DNA from: an uncultured Ruminococcus sp.
GTDB taxonomy: Bacteria > Bacillota > Clostridia > Oscillospirales > Ruminococcaceae
Direction of reading: 5' to 3'
Assembly (NCBI GenBank): GCA_934474025.1
Contig: CAKSMF010000001.1
Location: 124,001 to 188,000 of the forward strand
Length of the DNA stretch: 64,000 nt
Positions 1 through 9,469 of this stretch are shown here, piece by piece. The notes beneath the pieces were generated by a model. The model saw only the letters and a program-made list of their open reading frames with translations, searched no databases and was not told where the DNA came from. Numbering within the stretch: position 1 is the first letter of the stretch; every line of letters starts with the position of its first letter. A program made the position numbers and the translations under genes.

Positions 1-1483
1 ACAGCAATGAATATGATGCTGTGTTTAAATCTACACCTACAGAGTTTACGCAATCTTCTACAACTCCGGAAAGAGCGTCATTCATTCGAGCTTTTGGCAT
101 ATCATGCTGATACTGTCCTACTCCTATTGCCTGTGGGTCAATTTTAACAAGTTCAGCAAGAGGGTCTTGCAAACGTCTTGCAATAGATACTGCACTTCTT
201 AAAGAAACGTCATATTCAGGAAATTCTTCCGCTGCGAGTTTTGAGGCAGAATATACAGATGCACCGGCTTCACTTACAACCATATAGCTTATTTTCTGCG
301 GAATCTCTTTGAGCAGGTCAACAACAAAGTTTTCTGTTTCACGAGATGCAGTTCCGTTTCCTATTGAAATAGTTGTAACATTGTGTTTAGCAATAAGCTG
401 TTTGAGAGTTTCAGCGGATTTTGCTACATTCTGTTTTGAACCTGCTGTAGGATAAATTACCCCTGTATCGAGTACTTTTCCTGTATGGTCAATAACAGCT
501 ACTTTACAACCTGTTCTGAATCCTGGGTCAAGTCCAAGTATAACGCTGTTTTTGAGAGGGGCTTGTAAAAGAAGTTGTCTAAGATTTGAGGCAAATACTT
601 TTATTGAATCTTCTGTTGCTTTGGCAGTCAGTTCTGAACGAATTTCACGTTCTACTGACGGAAATATAAGTCTTTTATAGCTGTCCTCTCCTGCGGATTT
701 AACAAGTTCTCCGCAAGGAGAGTTATTTTTTACATATTTATTTATAATGAAACCTGTTGCATTTATTTCGTCCATTATTATGGAAACTTTCAGGAAATCT
801 TCCTTTTCACCTCTGTCAAGAGCAAGTACTCTATGATTTGGAATTTTTTCAACAGGTTCTTTATGGTCATAATATTTTAAATAAACGCTTTCTTTTTCGG
901 GGTCAACAGCCTTTGAAACAATTTCGCCCTTATCGTTTGCGAGTTTACGGAGTTTTTTTCTTATGTCTGCATCATCAGATATGTCTTCAGCAATAATATC
1001 CATAGCACCTTGCAAAGCTGTTTTTGCGTCAGGGATTTTCTTTTCTTCATTAATAAAATCAATGGCAACTTCTTCCGGATTTGTCTGTGGATTCTGTTCC
1101 ATGATAATGACAGCTAAAGGTTCAAGACCGTTTTCCCTTGCAATTCCTGCACGAGTACGTCTTTTAGGTCTGAAAGGTCTGTAAATGTCCTCAATTTCAA
1201 CAAGGGTTGTTGCATTGTCAATAGCTTGTTGAATTTCAGGAGTCATTTTTTCCTGTTCTGTGATTGTTTCAGAAATTTCTGATTTACGTTTTTCAAGATT
1301 GCGGAGGTACATCAGACGGTCATAAAGTTCACGAAGTACCTGGTCATCAAGTGAACCGGTGAGTTCCTTACGATAACGTGCAATGAATGGAATAGTTTTA
1401 TCATCGTCAATAAGCTGAACAGTATTATTTACGTGTTCAAGTTTTAAACTGAACTCTTTTGCAAGGGTTTTGTTTATATCCAT
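1..1483 (-). CDS. tex: Tex-family transcription accessory protein (3' part outside window)
   Basis: Reverse-strand frame open from an ATG at 1483 to the window edge, about 494 codons, so the C-terminal third with the S1 RNA-binding domain is missing. The N-terminus (MDINKTLAKEFSLK) is followed by the Tex helical region with FIARYRKELTGSLDD, IYRPFRPKRRTRAGIARENG and the YqgF-like core (ILGLDPGFRTGCKVAVID), then SIGNGTASRE and SEAGASVYSAS. These are hallmark Tex segments. Tex proteins bind nucleic acid and affect transcription and stress phenotypes in several bacteria; the exact role here is not readable. The gene stands alone with its own promoter at 1524-1552 and runs away from the ABC operon. 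Family call is very secure; function is inferred from the family. Confidence 0.93.
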   Translation of the reverse strand, partial: MDINKTLAKEFSLKLEHVNNTVQLIDDDKTIPFIARYRKELTGSLDDQVLRELYDRLMYLRNLEKRKSEISETITEQEKMTPEIQQAIDNATTLVEIEDIYRPFRPKRRTRAGIARENGLEPLAVIIMEQNPQTNPEEVAIDFINEEKKIPDAKTALQGAMDIIAEDISDDADIRKKLRKLANDKGEIVSKAVDPEKESVYLKYYDHKEPVEKIPNHRVLALDRGEKEDFLKVSIIMDEINATGFIINKYVKNNSPCGELVKSAGEDSYKRLIFPSVEREIRSELTAKATEDSIKVFASNLRQLLLQAPLKNSVILGLDPGFRTGCKVAVIDHTGKVLDTGVIYPTAGSKQNVAKSAETLKQLIAKHNVTTISIGNGTASRETENFVVDLLKEIPQKISYMVVSEAGASVYSASKLAAEEFPEYDVSLRSAVSIARRLQDPLAELVKIDPQAIGVGQYQHDMPKARMNDALSGVVEDCVNSVGVDLNTASYSLL

Positions 1484-1523
1484 ATTAAAAAAATTTCCTT
1501 TCTGTTCATGAAATAGTTTTTAT

Positions 1524-1552
1524 ATTATATCATATTTTTGTCAATAAATCAA
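1524..1552 (-). promoter_or_regulatory. Probable promoter of tex
   Basis: On the minus strand TTGATT (1547-1552), a 17-bp spacer and a perfect TATAAT (1524-1529) lie about 40 bp upstream of the tex ATG. An AGAAAGGA ribosome-binding site sits between promoter and start. Confidence 0.6.
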
Positions 1553-1563
1553 GTATAATAAAA

Positions 1564-1592
1564 AATTCCCCCGCCATAAGACAGGGGAAAAT
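1564..1592 (-). terminator. Rho-independent terminator of the Gld-type ABC operon
   Basis: Read on the minus strand, a TTCCCC/GGGGAA stem is followed by a T-rich run just after the stop of the DUF4340 gene. It separates this operon from tex. Confidence 0.7.
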
Positions 1593-1596
1593 GAAT

Positions 1597-3009
1597 TTAT
1601 TCAATTGTGGGTTGACTGCGTACTGTCTGAACAATTCCGGCATATTCGCAGAAAGAATTATAGAATGACTGAACTGAATTTTTACCGGTAAGACGTGTCA
1701 TATCAACGATACCGCCTGTGTATACATCATCTTTGAAAATGTAGCACTTGTCATTTCCGGCATCAACGAAATCAATTTTAATGTCTGTTCCGTCGGTGAC
1801 ATGATATACGGCTGTAAGTAACGGTTCGGAATTATCCGGAGTTGCTTCAACATCAGTATCAGTAAATATAAGTACAGAAAATGAATTGTAGAAATTCTGA
1901 AAAGCTGTTGAAGTATCAGTTTTCTTTATGTCGATTTCCTGACCGTTCATTTCAAGGATTCTGTCAGTCATGTTCATAGTGAAAGAATCCTGAATATCGC
2001 CATACGTAAAGTCAACACCGGTTACACTGTACATACTTGCTGTTGTAACCGAATCCGGCAGGAACTTTACTGGAGTATAGTTTACAAAATTAAGGTCTGA
2101 AATATAATATGTCTGTACTTGATTTGTATCTGTCTGTAAAAGGTATGTATAAGTTTTGTTTTCGTCCTGTTTTCCGCTTATCAAGAAGCTTTTTTCAGTA
2201 CCGTCAATGCCTTTTATTGTAACTTCTGCTAACGGTTTGTCAAATCCGTACTTGCTTAAATCTTCAAGATTTTCTTCAAGCATCTGTTGAGCTTCAAGAC
2301 GTGTAAGTGAAGTTGTCATTGATGATACAGCAGTTTGGTCAAATGGCAGATTTGAATATTCTTCCGGAAGTGACCATGTTGAAGCTTCTTCATCATAAGT
2401 AAGCTGATAAGTGATTTTACCATCTTTTTTAACAGTAATCTGTTTAATTTCGCCGTCATCATATGGTATAAGGTCTTTTGCTTTAAGCATCATACGACTT
2501 GCTTTTAAGACACTTCCCTGTATCGAATCGACTGTATATACCTTGTTTTTACCCTCAACCATTATGTAATAATAATCGTTTGTGGGAGTGATATTTCCGA
2601 CATAGATTTTATAGTTGTTTGTACCGTCAGTAAGAGTTATAGTTTCGGCAGGATTTTCAAGACCATACATTGCTTTTTTTGAACTGTCGGCTTCTCCGTA
2701 ATTAGTTTCGGCGGTGAAATCCGAAACCAATGTAAGCAATGCACTCATATAAGTCTGGTCTATAACAAATTCTCCGCCCTCGAGTTTCCAGCCGTCGTCT
2801 TCGTGGATAGCTTTGTATTGACCGTCCGGACAGTCGAAATTGATTTCAGTTATGCTGTCGCTGTCAAAATTGAAAAGAACGTTGTCAGCAAGTTCAGAAA
2901 CCTGTTTTTGAGTTTCCTTGTCACTTTTGTTCTTTACAGCGAGAAAAGCTCCGAAAGCTCCTCCCGCCACCACAAGCAAAGCTACCATAGCTATAATAAC
3001 TTTTTTCAT
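1597..3009 (-). CDS. DUF4340 domain-containing membrane-anchored protein
   Basis: 470 residues from the ATG at 3009. The frame opens further upstream, but an AGGAG lies 11 bp before this ATG and the upstream gene stops at 3011, so 3009 is preferred over the ATG at 3018. The N-terminus (MKKVIIAMVALLVVAGGAFGAFLAV) is a single membrane anchor; the rest is predicted extracytoplasmic. Repeated beta-rich DUF4340 units can be seen, for example MYGLENPAETITLTDG near residue 110 and KYGFDKPLAEVTIKG near residue 250. It is the last gene of the operon after the GldG-like protein. DUF4340 proteins often accompany Gld-type ABC transporters; their biochemical role is unknown. Domain call is good, function open. 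Confidence 0.8.
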   Translation of the reverse strand: MKKVIIAMVALLVVAGGAFGAFLAVKNKSDKETQKQVSELADNVLFNFDSDSITEINFDCPDGQYKAIHEDDGWKLEGGEFVIDQTYMSALLTLVSDFTAETNYGEADSSKKAMYGLENPAETITLTDGTNNYKIYVGNITPTNDYYYIMVEGKNKVYTVDSIQGSVLKASRMMLKAKDLIPYDDGEIKQITVKKDGKITYQLTYDEEASTWSLPEEYSNLPFDQTAVSSMTTSLTRLEAQQMLEENLEDLSKYGFDKPLAEVTIKGIDGTEKSFLISGKQDENKTYTYLLQTDTNQVQTYYISDLNFVNYTPVKFLPDSVTTASMYSVTGVDFTYGDIQDSFTMNMTDRILEMNGQEIDIKKTDTSTAFQNFYNSFSVLIFTDTDVEATPDNSEPLLTAVYHVTDGTDIKIDFVDAGNDKCYIFKDDVYTGGIVDMTRLTGKNSVQSFYNSFCEYAGIVQTVRSQPTIE

Positions 3010-3010
3010 A

Positions 3011-4501
3011 TTATGCATATCTCCTCTTGAGCCATACTCCAACGCCGATAATTGCCACAACTACCGGAATAATTACGAAAATTCTAAGAACAGATTCTGC
3101 TTCCTGAGCGTCTGCAAAACTCATTGTGTCATAAGAGTTTGACTTGTTGCCGATACCCATTTCAATATCAGTATCATAGAGCCATGTATTTGAGAATATA
3201 GCAAGATACTGAGAACCTGAAATTGTAGGATAAAGTTTATCAATATCCATTACATCAGTTGTGCCGAAAAGAATAAGTTTTCCAAGAGTCTGTTTGTTAT
3301 AGGAGTAATAACCGAAATAAAGAGCTTCACCGCTTAAAGTTTCGGCTTCTGTTTGTGATTCGGTGTCACCGCCCATAGCAACGCTTTTTGTAGTATATTT
3401 TTGTGTTGTAGAGTCCATAACGTTTTGGATTATCGGTGATTTTTCAATATAAGCGTTTTCGGTAGCATATTCGTAAACACTTCTTGTATTTGAAATACCA
3501 GCGATATAGTCGCCTTGGTCAATAAGATAATTTATATCTGTGGTAAGGTCTTCTGTGAAGTCGTCAGTTGCCGGAGTGTACTGTACACGGAAGTAATTAT
3601 CACTTTGTTTAGCGTCTCTGTCCTGCAACTGATTTACACTGCTTGTTTCAGTAACATAGTTATAGTCAATACCAAGCTGGAATTTTTCAAGGAGTTTATC
3701 GAGATTCTTAAAGCGTCCCTTTGTATCGCATGGTGATGCAAAAACAGCAAGACTTCCGCCATTATCGGCATAATCGCTAAGGAGATTGTATTCAGTGTCG
3801 GTCAAATCTTCTGTAATGCCTACAATGTATATTATAGATGCATTTGACGGAATTTCTTTTGCTTCATCAAGGTTCATTTCCTGAACATCATAGTTGTTTG
3901 CTTTAAGCTGAGTTGCATATGCTTCATAACTGTCATTTATGGATTTTTCGCCGTGACCTGTAAGGAAGTATACAGTCGGAAGTGAACCGCTTGTACAGGT
4001 TTTTATAGCACTTGCAATAAGTTCTTCGCCTGCATACTGGAATATACCGTCAGAAGTGGTCTGGAAAATTCTGTTATGGTCAATTTTCTTTATAATGTCA
4101 TCGCATTTTACAAAAATATCACCTTCACTTATGCCAAGTATTCCGGAGGGGTCAAGTGCAGATGCTCTGTCAGCCTCTTCATTAGGATTGAATGTTATAA
4201 GGCTTATGTTGTCTCTTTGACTAAGTTCATCAAGTGTATGATACAGCGGAAGAAATTCCGGAGAACTCTGGAATGTAGCTAAACTGTATTCATAAAGATA
4301 ATAGATTTCTATTTGTTTATCAGAAGTTTCATTAAGTAATTGAACAGTTTTCTGATTAAGAGTGTATTTTCCGGCAGGAGTCATATCAAAAACTTTGTCG
4401 GAATATGTAAATATAAGGTTTATCGGAATTGCAATGAGCAATATCAGTATTGCAAGGATAATTGCGAATATTCCCGAAAGATTGAATTTCTTTTTCTGCA
4501 T
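3011..4501 (-). CDS. GldG-like ABC transporter auxiliary protein
   Basis: 496 residues with one membrane segment near the N-terminus (FAIILAILILLIAIPINLIF, residues about 11-30) and one near the C-terminus (IFVIIPVVVAIIGVGVWLKRRYA). Between them lies a large extracytoplasmic domain with a segment reading TVYFLTGHGEKSINDSYEAY, typical of the GldG/ABC_transp_aux family. In Bacteroidetes GldA-F-G is associated with gliding; in Firmicutes the relatives are uncharacterised ABC systems and no gliding is implied. It sits 6 bp after the permease gene and 1 bp before the DUF4340 gene, so the products probably act together at the membrane. The substrate is unknown. Confidence 0.8.
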   Translation of the reverse strand: MQKKKFNLSGIFAIILAILILLIAIPINLIFTYSDKVFDMTPAGKYTLNQKTVQLLNETSDKQIEIYYLYEYSLATFQSSPEFLPLYHTLDELSQRDNISLITFNPNEEADRASALDPSGILGISEGDIFVKCDDIIKKIDHNRIFQTTSDGIFQYAGEELIASAIKTCTSGSLPTVYFLTGHGEKSINDSYEAYATQLKANNYDVQEMNLDEAKEIPSNASIIYIVGITEDLTDTEYNLLSDYADNGGSLAVFASPCDTKGRFKNLDKLLEKFQLGIDYNYVTETSSVNQLQDRDAKQSDNYFRVQYTPATDDFTEDLTTDINYLIDQGDYIAGISNTRSVYEYATENAYIEKSPIIQNVMDSTTQKYTTKSVAMGGDTESQTEAETLSGEALYFGYYSYNKQTLGKLILFGTTDVMDIDKLYPTISGSQYLAIFSNTWLYDTDIEMGIGNKSNSYDTMSFADAQEAESVLRIFVIIPVVVAIIGVGVWLKRRYA

Positions 4502-4507
4502 AACTGA

Positions 4508-5239
4508 TTACCCCCTGTTCCAGCGTCTTTTTTCGATGGAAATGAAGTTCCAAGCGATAAGTACAACGATTGCGGAGATAAAGAATACTATATCCGAAAG
4601 GCGTATAAATCCCTGTGAGAAGTATGCAAATCTTGGCTGTGCTGCAAATGCATACAATACTGACTGTAATTTCGGAAACTGTGATATAAATGCAGTCTGT
4701 GAAAAGTCATCTATGAAAAGGAATATGAACATTGAAATTTCACCGATTATTCCGGCAAGTATTGAACTTTCTGTGAAAGATGACATCAGCATTCCAAGTG
4801 CGATATACATTGCACCCCAGCAGAAAAATCCTATATATGCACATATAAGCTGACTTATTACAACTTCACCGTTAAGTGCTGTAACTATCGGGAAAATTGT
4901 TGAACCAAGTATCATAAATATAAATACAGTAATATTTGCAAAGAATTTTGCGAGAACCATTTTAAATACACTTACCGGAGCAGTCATAAGTAAGACTTCT
5001 GTTCCGAATTTTCTTTCATCTGCATATGTACGCATTGTCATGATAGGAATAAGAAATATAAAGTAGAATATTACATTATAGAATATTTCTGTAAACGAAA
5101 ACTGAAAAGTACTGCTGTCTACATTACTTATCGGAATATTAAACATATATGTGAACAGCAACATAAACAAGGCTGTTAATGTATATGCAAACGGCGTATA
5201 AAAGAACGATTGCAGTTCCTTTTTGTAAATAGGAAACAT
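4508..5239 (-). CDS. GldF-like ABC-2 type permease
   Basis: 243 residues with about six hydrophobic segments, starting MFPIYKKELQSFFYTPFAYTL. The IMTMRTYADERKFGTEVLLMTAPVS stretch after the second segment is characteristic of ABC-2 permeases of the GldF/NatB kind, and the C-terminus ends in the cytoplasm with EKRRWNRG. The start codon overlaps the ATPase stop by one base (TAATG), which suggests translational coupling. It should form the membrane channel or flippase half of the transporter with the ATPase encoded immediately upstream. The exported or moved substrate cannot be inferred. Confidence 0.85.
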   Translation of the reverse strand: MFPIYKKELQSFFYTPFAYTLTALFMLLFTYMFNIPISNVDSSTFQFSFTEIFYNVIFYFIFLIPIMTMRTYADERKFGTEVLLMTAPVSVFKMVLAKFFANITVFIFMILGSTIFPIVTALNGEVVISQLICAYIGFFCWGAMYIALGMLMSSFTESSILAGIIGEISMFIFLFIDDFSQTAFISQFPKLQSVLYAFAAQPRFAYFSQGFIRLSDIVFFISAIVVLIAWNFISIEKRRWNRG

Positions 5240-6261
5240 TATTTATTTTCCTCCTTTTTAACTGATTCAGAATTTTCTTCCGGTGTTATTTCGTCAATTA
5301 AATCTTTAAGACTGCCACTGTTAGCCGGACGGTTTATCAGTTCAATGAATACACTTTCAAGATTTGGTTTGTCTGTGTAGATTTCCACAATATCAACATT
5401 GTTCTTTATGAGTTCTGACATGAGAGATTTGCGGACTTCTTCTGCATCACCGTCAAGTTGTGTTGTAAAGCTGAAAATATTATTATCTTCTTCGCTTATG
5501 TCAGTAATTTCTTTTACTCCTCTTGTCATTTCGATAATTGAAGCGGATTTTGTTTTTGCTCCTTTTACCTTAATGTGAAGTACAAGATTATTACCGAATG
5601 ATTTTTCAAGGTTTTCGATAGTATCAATTGCTCTTATGTCACCTTTATTAATAATAACAACTCTGTCGCATACTTCGCTTACTTCGCTAAGAATATGAGA
5701 ACTGAATATTACCGAATGAGATTTTTTTAGGTCTTTTATAATGTTACGAACTTCAATTACTTGGTTAGGGTCAAGACCTACTGTGGGTTCATCAAGGATA
5801 ATGAATTCAGGATTGCCGAGTATAGCCTGTGCAAAACCTACACGTCTTTTATAACCGCCGGAAAGGTTTTTAATAAGCTTGTCCTTGACATCAGTTATAC
5901 TGAGAAGTTCCATTACACGCTTGATTTCGTCTTTTCTCTTGGAACGTGGAATACGTTTTAGACCTGCACAGAATGACATATATTCCTTTACCCTCATATC
6001 CGGATAAACGGGAGGGTCTTGAGGAAGATATCCTATTTTGGATTTTGCTTTTACGGGGTATTTGGAAATATCAGTTCCGCAGATAGTGACTGTACCACGT
6101 GACATCGGCAAATAACCGGATATCATGTTCATGGTGGTTGATTTTCCTGCACCGTTAGGACCAAGAAAACCAAGAATCTCATTATCATTTATTGTAAAAC
6201 TAATATTGTTTACGGCACGGTTATGACCGTAAAATTTTGTAAGATTTTCAATAGTAATCAT
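5239..6261 (-). CDS. ABC transporter ATP-binding protein (GldA-like)
   Basis: 340 residues. The Walker A (GPNGAGKST, about residues 34-42), Q-loop (YLPQDPP), signature (LSGGYKRRVGFAQAI) and Walker B (FIILDEPTVGLDPNQ) are all intact, so the protein should be an active ATPase. After the nucleotide-binding domain comes a roughly 110-residue C-terminal region ending in an acidic, lysine-rich tail (TPEENSESVKKEENK). AGGAG lies 6 bp upstream of the ATG. It is the first gene of a four-gene minus-strand operon whose other members are a permease, a GldG-like protein and a DUF4340 protein. I could not identify a convincing promoter upstream. Confidence 0.9.
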   Translation of the reverse strand: MITIENLTKFYGHNRAVNNISFTINDNEILGFLGPNGAGKSTTMNMISGYLPMSRGTVTICGTDISKYPVKAKSKIGYLPQDPPVYPDMRVKEYMSFCAGLKRIPRSKRKDEIKRVMELLSITDVKDKLIKNLSGGYKRRVGFAQAILGNPEFIILDEPTVGLDPNQVIEVRNIIKDLKKSHSVIFSSHILSEVSEVCDRVVIINKGDIRAIDTIENLEKSFGNNLVLHIKVKGAKTKSASIIEMTRGVKEITDISEEDNNIFSFTTQLDGDAEEVRKSLMSELIKNNVDIVEIYTDKPNLESVFIELINRPANSGSLKDLIDEITPEENSESVKKEENK

Positions 6262-6832
6262 GAAATTCTCCTTTCTGTTTGTAATAATTTAATGCACGAA
6301 GCAATATACAGTAAAGATAAAAACACATCATTTTATTATGGCAGAAATTTGTGTCTTTAATATTAATAAATAATTAACAAAATATTAATTCGCCTAAAAC
6401 GCCATCTAAGTGGAATTTTATGTATAGTAAAAATCCCAATAAATATTATAACATTGCTGTGTGAAATATGTGAAGATTTATTGTAAAGCAGATGAATTTG
6501 AATATATTATATTAAAAAATAGTTTATATTAATAATAAATTAATATTTTGATTTTTTAAAGCTCACCGTCAATGGACAAAATGTACAAAAAAATGTTCTG
6601 TATTGTGTGCATTACAACAAAAATTGATTTTACAAAAACTAAAATCCCCTAAACTGTTGACATAAACTAAATTGTGGAATATAATTAGACTTGAAAATAG
6701 TTTGAGGGTTGTGTGCTGATAATGTGAAAATTAGTACACAGTGTACGAAGTATTTTTGTATACGTTTCTTTCCTGCACTATTGGAAAGAATAATTTATTA
6801 TTTATCAAATCTTATGAGAGGGGTAAAAAATT
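6262..6832. other. 571-bp divergent intergenic region between the ABC operon and GH48
   Basis: Very AT-rich and without a credible ORF. It holds the GH48 promoter at 6657-6685 and a leader of about 140 nt on the plus strand. The minus-strand half should hold the ABC operon promoter, but no clear -35/-10 pair was found. No catabolite-responsive palindrome was recognised by eye. Confidence 0.6.
6657..6685 (+). promoter_or_regulatory. Consensus promoter of the GH48 cellulase gene
   Basis: A perfect TTGACA (6657-6662), a 17-bp spacer and a perfect TATAAT (6680-6685) predict transcription from about 6692, giving a 140-nt leader. A GAGAGGGG ribosome-binding site precedes the ATG at 6833. A perfect promoter fits a highly expressed exocellulase. 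Confidence 0.8.
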
Positions 6833-9352
6833 ATGATAAGCAAAAAGACTAAGGCTTTAACAGCCGGTATCCTTTCTGCCGTAATGTCAGCTACAGCAGT
6901 TATGCCAGCATTTACATCTGCTGCTAATGAATATGCTACAGAAAACGGCGCTAATGAGTCATATGCTAAGATGTTTGCATCTCTTTATGACGACGTTATA
7001 ACAAATGGTCAGAAAAATGGCTATCTCAGTAAACAGAACAATGGTGGAGATTCTTTCGGTATTCCTTACCATTCAGTAGAAACTCTTTGTGTTGAAGCTC
7101 CTGACTATGGTCATGAAACAACTTCAGAAGCTATGTCATACATTGTATGGGTAGCTGCTATGCATGATATCCTCGCAAATAACGGCACTATTGAAGGTTC
7201 ATCAGGTGACGTTCAGAAGGCTTGGAAAACTATGGAAGCTATTATTCCTGGTTGGTCTGAAGCTTCTGGTATAAAGAACTCTATAAACTATAAGTCAATC
7301 TGGAATCAGTCAAGACTCAAGGCTGATACAGCTTATGAAAAGGATACACCTCAGGAATATCCTACACAGAATGCTGGTGTTGATGCTGTTAACCCACTTT
7401 TCAATGTTTATAAGTCTTCATATGGTAGTGATAATGGTTACTATCTCATGCACTGGCTCGCAGACGTTGATGACTGGTATGGTTTCGGCGGTGGCACAGC
7501 AGGTGCAGGTACTGGTAAATTCACATTTATCAATACTTTCCAGCGTGGTGAACAGGAATCTTGTTTTGAAACAGTTCCTCACCCATGTATTGAAGAACTT
7601 AAATATGGTAACAATCAGGACGGTATCAAGGGTATCTTCAATGGCGTAGGTAACGTTTCTCCTCAGTATGCATTTACAAATGCTCCTGACGCAGAAGACC
7701 GTGCTATTCAGGCTATCTACTTTGCTAACCAGTTCGGCGTTGATTGCGGTGAAATTTCCGCTCTTGCTGGTAAAATGGGTGACCAGTGCCGTAACGATAT
7801 GTTTGATAAGTATTATCACGCAATTGGCTGTCAGGACATTATGTCAAACGGTCAGAGCGGTAAGCTTGGTGATGAAGGCGGTCAGCACTTCCTTATGGCT
7901 TGGTATACATCATGGGGCGGAGCTCTCAATAATTATGACTGGGCTTGGCAGATTGGTTGTTCACATTCACACCAGTTCTATCAGAACCCACTTGCTGCTT
8001 ATGCTCTTATCGATGACAAGAACATCAACAGCGGTATGAAAGCTACTGGTGCTACAGAAGACTATAAAGAATCTCTCAAGAGACAGATTGAAATGTATCT
8101 CTGGCTTCAGTCTGTTGAAGGTCCATTCGCTGGTGGTTGTACAAACTCCTACAGAGGACGTTATGAAAAGTATCCAGATGGATATCCAACATTCTATAAC
8201 ATGGTTTATACTCCTCACCCTGTTTATGCTGACCCAGGTTCAAACCACTGGATTGGTAACCAGGTATGGCCTATGCAGCGTCTTACAGAACTTTACTACT
8301 ATGTAAAGACTAATGGCGAAAGCGAAGCTATCAAGGGTATGACATTCGGCGGTCTTTCACTCGAAGACGCTCTCAAGGCTCTTATCGAAAGATGGGTTGC
8401 TTGGTTTGAAGAAAATACTCACTTTGATTATACAACAGAAGATGGCACAACAATGGCTTATGCTATGCCTTCTAACCTCGACTGGGGTTCATCTGATACA
8501 GACTACAGTGTTGCTCCTGATACATGGACTGGTACTTACAATCCAGACGGCAACCAGAATCTCCACTGTGAAATTACTGGTTACGGTATGGGCGACATTG
8601 GTTGTATTTCTTCTCTCTGTAATACTCTTATCTACTATGCTAAGGCTGAAGGTGTTGATGCATCTTGTGCTACTGCTGAAAAGGCAGACGGAACAACTGC
8701 TGAAAAGGGTCTCTATCTTGCTAACAGACTCCTCTCTGCTCAGTGGAATCTTGGTCGTGATGAAATAGGTATTGCATTTGAAGACCACAACGGCAACCTC
8801 AAGAGAATCTTTGAAGAAGAAGTTTACATTCCTTCTAACTATCACGGAACAATGCCTGACGGTTCTAAGCTCGAAAACGGTGCTACATTCTCATCAATTC
8901 GTCAGAGCTATGCTAATGATGAAATGTATCAGGCTGCTAAGGCTGAATACGATGCTACAGGTAGCACAGACGGTTACTACTACAAGTTACACAGATTCTG
9001 GCACCATGGTGACGCTCTTATGTCATATGGTTCTATGGCACTTCTTTATCCAGATGTTAAACCGCTTTCAGATGATGACCAGCCTACATCTGGTGATGGT
9101 AAGGTAACTCTTTGGGGCGACACAAACGTTGACGGTCAGGTAACTATTGCTGACGCAGTTCTTATCATGCAGTCTCTTGCAAATGCTGATGAATATTCAA
9201 TCACTGCACAGGGTCAGCTTAACGGTGACGTTGTTGACAATGGCGGTGGTATCACAGGTGTTGATGCTCTTGGTATTCAAGCATATATCGCAGACCTTAT
9301 TACTGCTGACCAGTTCCCACTTACTTCTGATGACCTTAGCAATATTTCATAA
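6833..9352 (+). CDS. Family 48 processive cellulase with C-terminal type I dockerin
   Basis: 839 residues. Residues 1-30 form a signal peptide. Residues about 35-745 are a GH48 catalytic domain: DYGHETTSEAMSYIVW (residues 91-106) is the family block containing the proposed proton donor, with YLMHWLADVDDWYGFGGG and WHHGDALMSYGSMALLYPD also typical. Residues about 765-830 are a dockerin: the first calcium loop is DTNVDGQVTIAD, and the second is the longer glycine-rich GDVVDNGGGITGVDAL form found in Ruminococcus. GH48 enzymes release cellobiose processively from cellulose chain ends, and the dockerin would plug the enzyme into a cohesin scaffold. No cohesin gene is in this window. The gene is monocistronic, with a strong promoter and a terminator. 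Confidence 0.96.
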   Translation: MISKKTKALTAGILSAVMSATAVMPAFTSAANEYATENGANESYAKMFASLYDDVITNGQKNGYLSKQNNGGDSFGIPYHSVETLCVEAPDYGHETTSEAMSYIVWVAAMHDILANNGTIEGSSGDVQKAWKTMEAIIPGWSEASGIKNSINYKSIWNQSRLKADTAYEKDTPQEYPTQNAGVDAVNPLFNVYKSSYGSDNGYYLMHWLADVDDWYGFGGGTAGAGTGKFTFINTFQRGEQESCFETVPHPCIEELKYGNNQDGIKGIFNGVGNVSPQYAFTNAPDAEDRAIQAIYFANQFGVDCGEISALAGKMGDQCRNDMFDKYYHAIGCQDIMSNGQSGKLGDEGGQHFLMAWYTSWGGALNNYDWAWQIGCSHSHQFYQNPLAAYALIDDKNINSGMKATGATEDYKESLKRQIEMYLWLQSVEGPFAGGCTNSYRGRYEKYPDGYPTFYNMVYTPHPVYADPGSNHWIGNQVWPMQRLTELYYYVKTNGESEAIKGMTFGGLSLEDALKALIERWVAWFEENTHFDYTTEDGTTMAYAMPSNLDWGSSDTDYSVAPDTWTGTYNPDGNQNLHCEITGYGMGDIGCISSLCNTLIYYAKAEGVDASCATAEKADGTTAEKGLYLANRLLSAQWNLGRDEIGIAFEDHNGNLKRIFEEEVYIPSNYHGTMPDGSKLENGATFSSIRQSYANDEMYQAAKAEYDATGSTDGYYYKLHRFWHHGDALMSYGSMALLYPDVKPLSDDDQPTSGDGKVTLWGDTNVDGQVTIADAVLIMQSLANADEYSITAQGQLNGDVVDNGGGITGVDALGIQAYIADLITADQFPLTSDDLSNIS

Positions 9353-9366
9353 TTAATTCTATAAAT

Positions 9367-9398
9367 TAAGGGACGCTTCGGTGTCCCTTTATTTTTTT
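9367..9398 (+). terminator. Terminator after GH48
   Basis: A GGGAC/GTCCC stem with a TTCG-containing loop is followed directly by a T-rich run, 15 bp after the stop codon. Confidence 0.85.
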
Positions 9399-9408
9399 CT
9401 TAAAGTGC

Positions 9409-9437
9409 TTGCATTTTAGAGTGATTAGTGGTATAAT
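9409..9437 (+). promoter_or_regulatory. Promoter of the yicC-to-thiN housekeeping run
   Basis: TTGCAT (9409-9414), a 17-bp spacer and TATAAT (9432-9437), about 33 bp before the TTG start of yicC. Confidence 0.65.
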
Positions 9438-9469
9438 AATACATATTATTATAAAGGCAGGCGAATCCG

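Noticed and set aside
3011..6261. Gliding motility system
   Set aside because: Only the GldA/F/G-like transporter genes are present; these relatives in Firmicutes are not known to confer gliding.
8049..9107. Long overlapping frames within the GH48 gene on both strands
   Set aside because: They are shadows of a strongly biased, highly expressed coding sequence with a clear family assignment.
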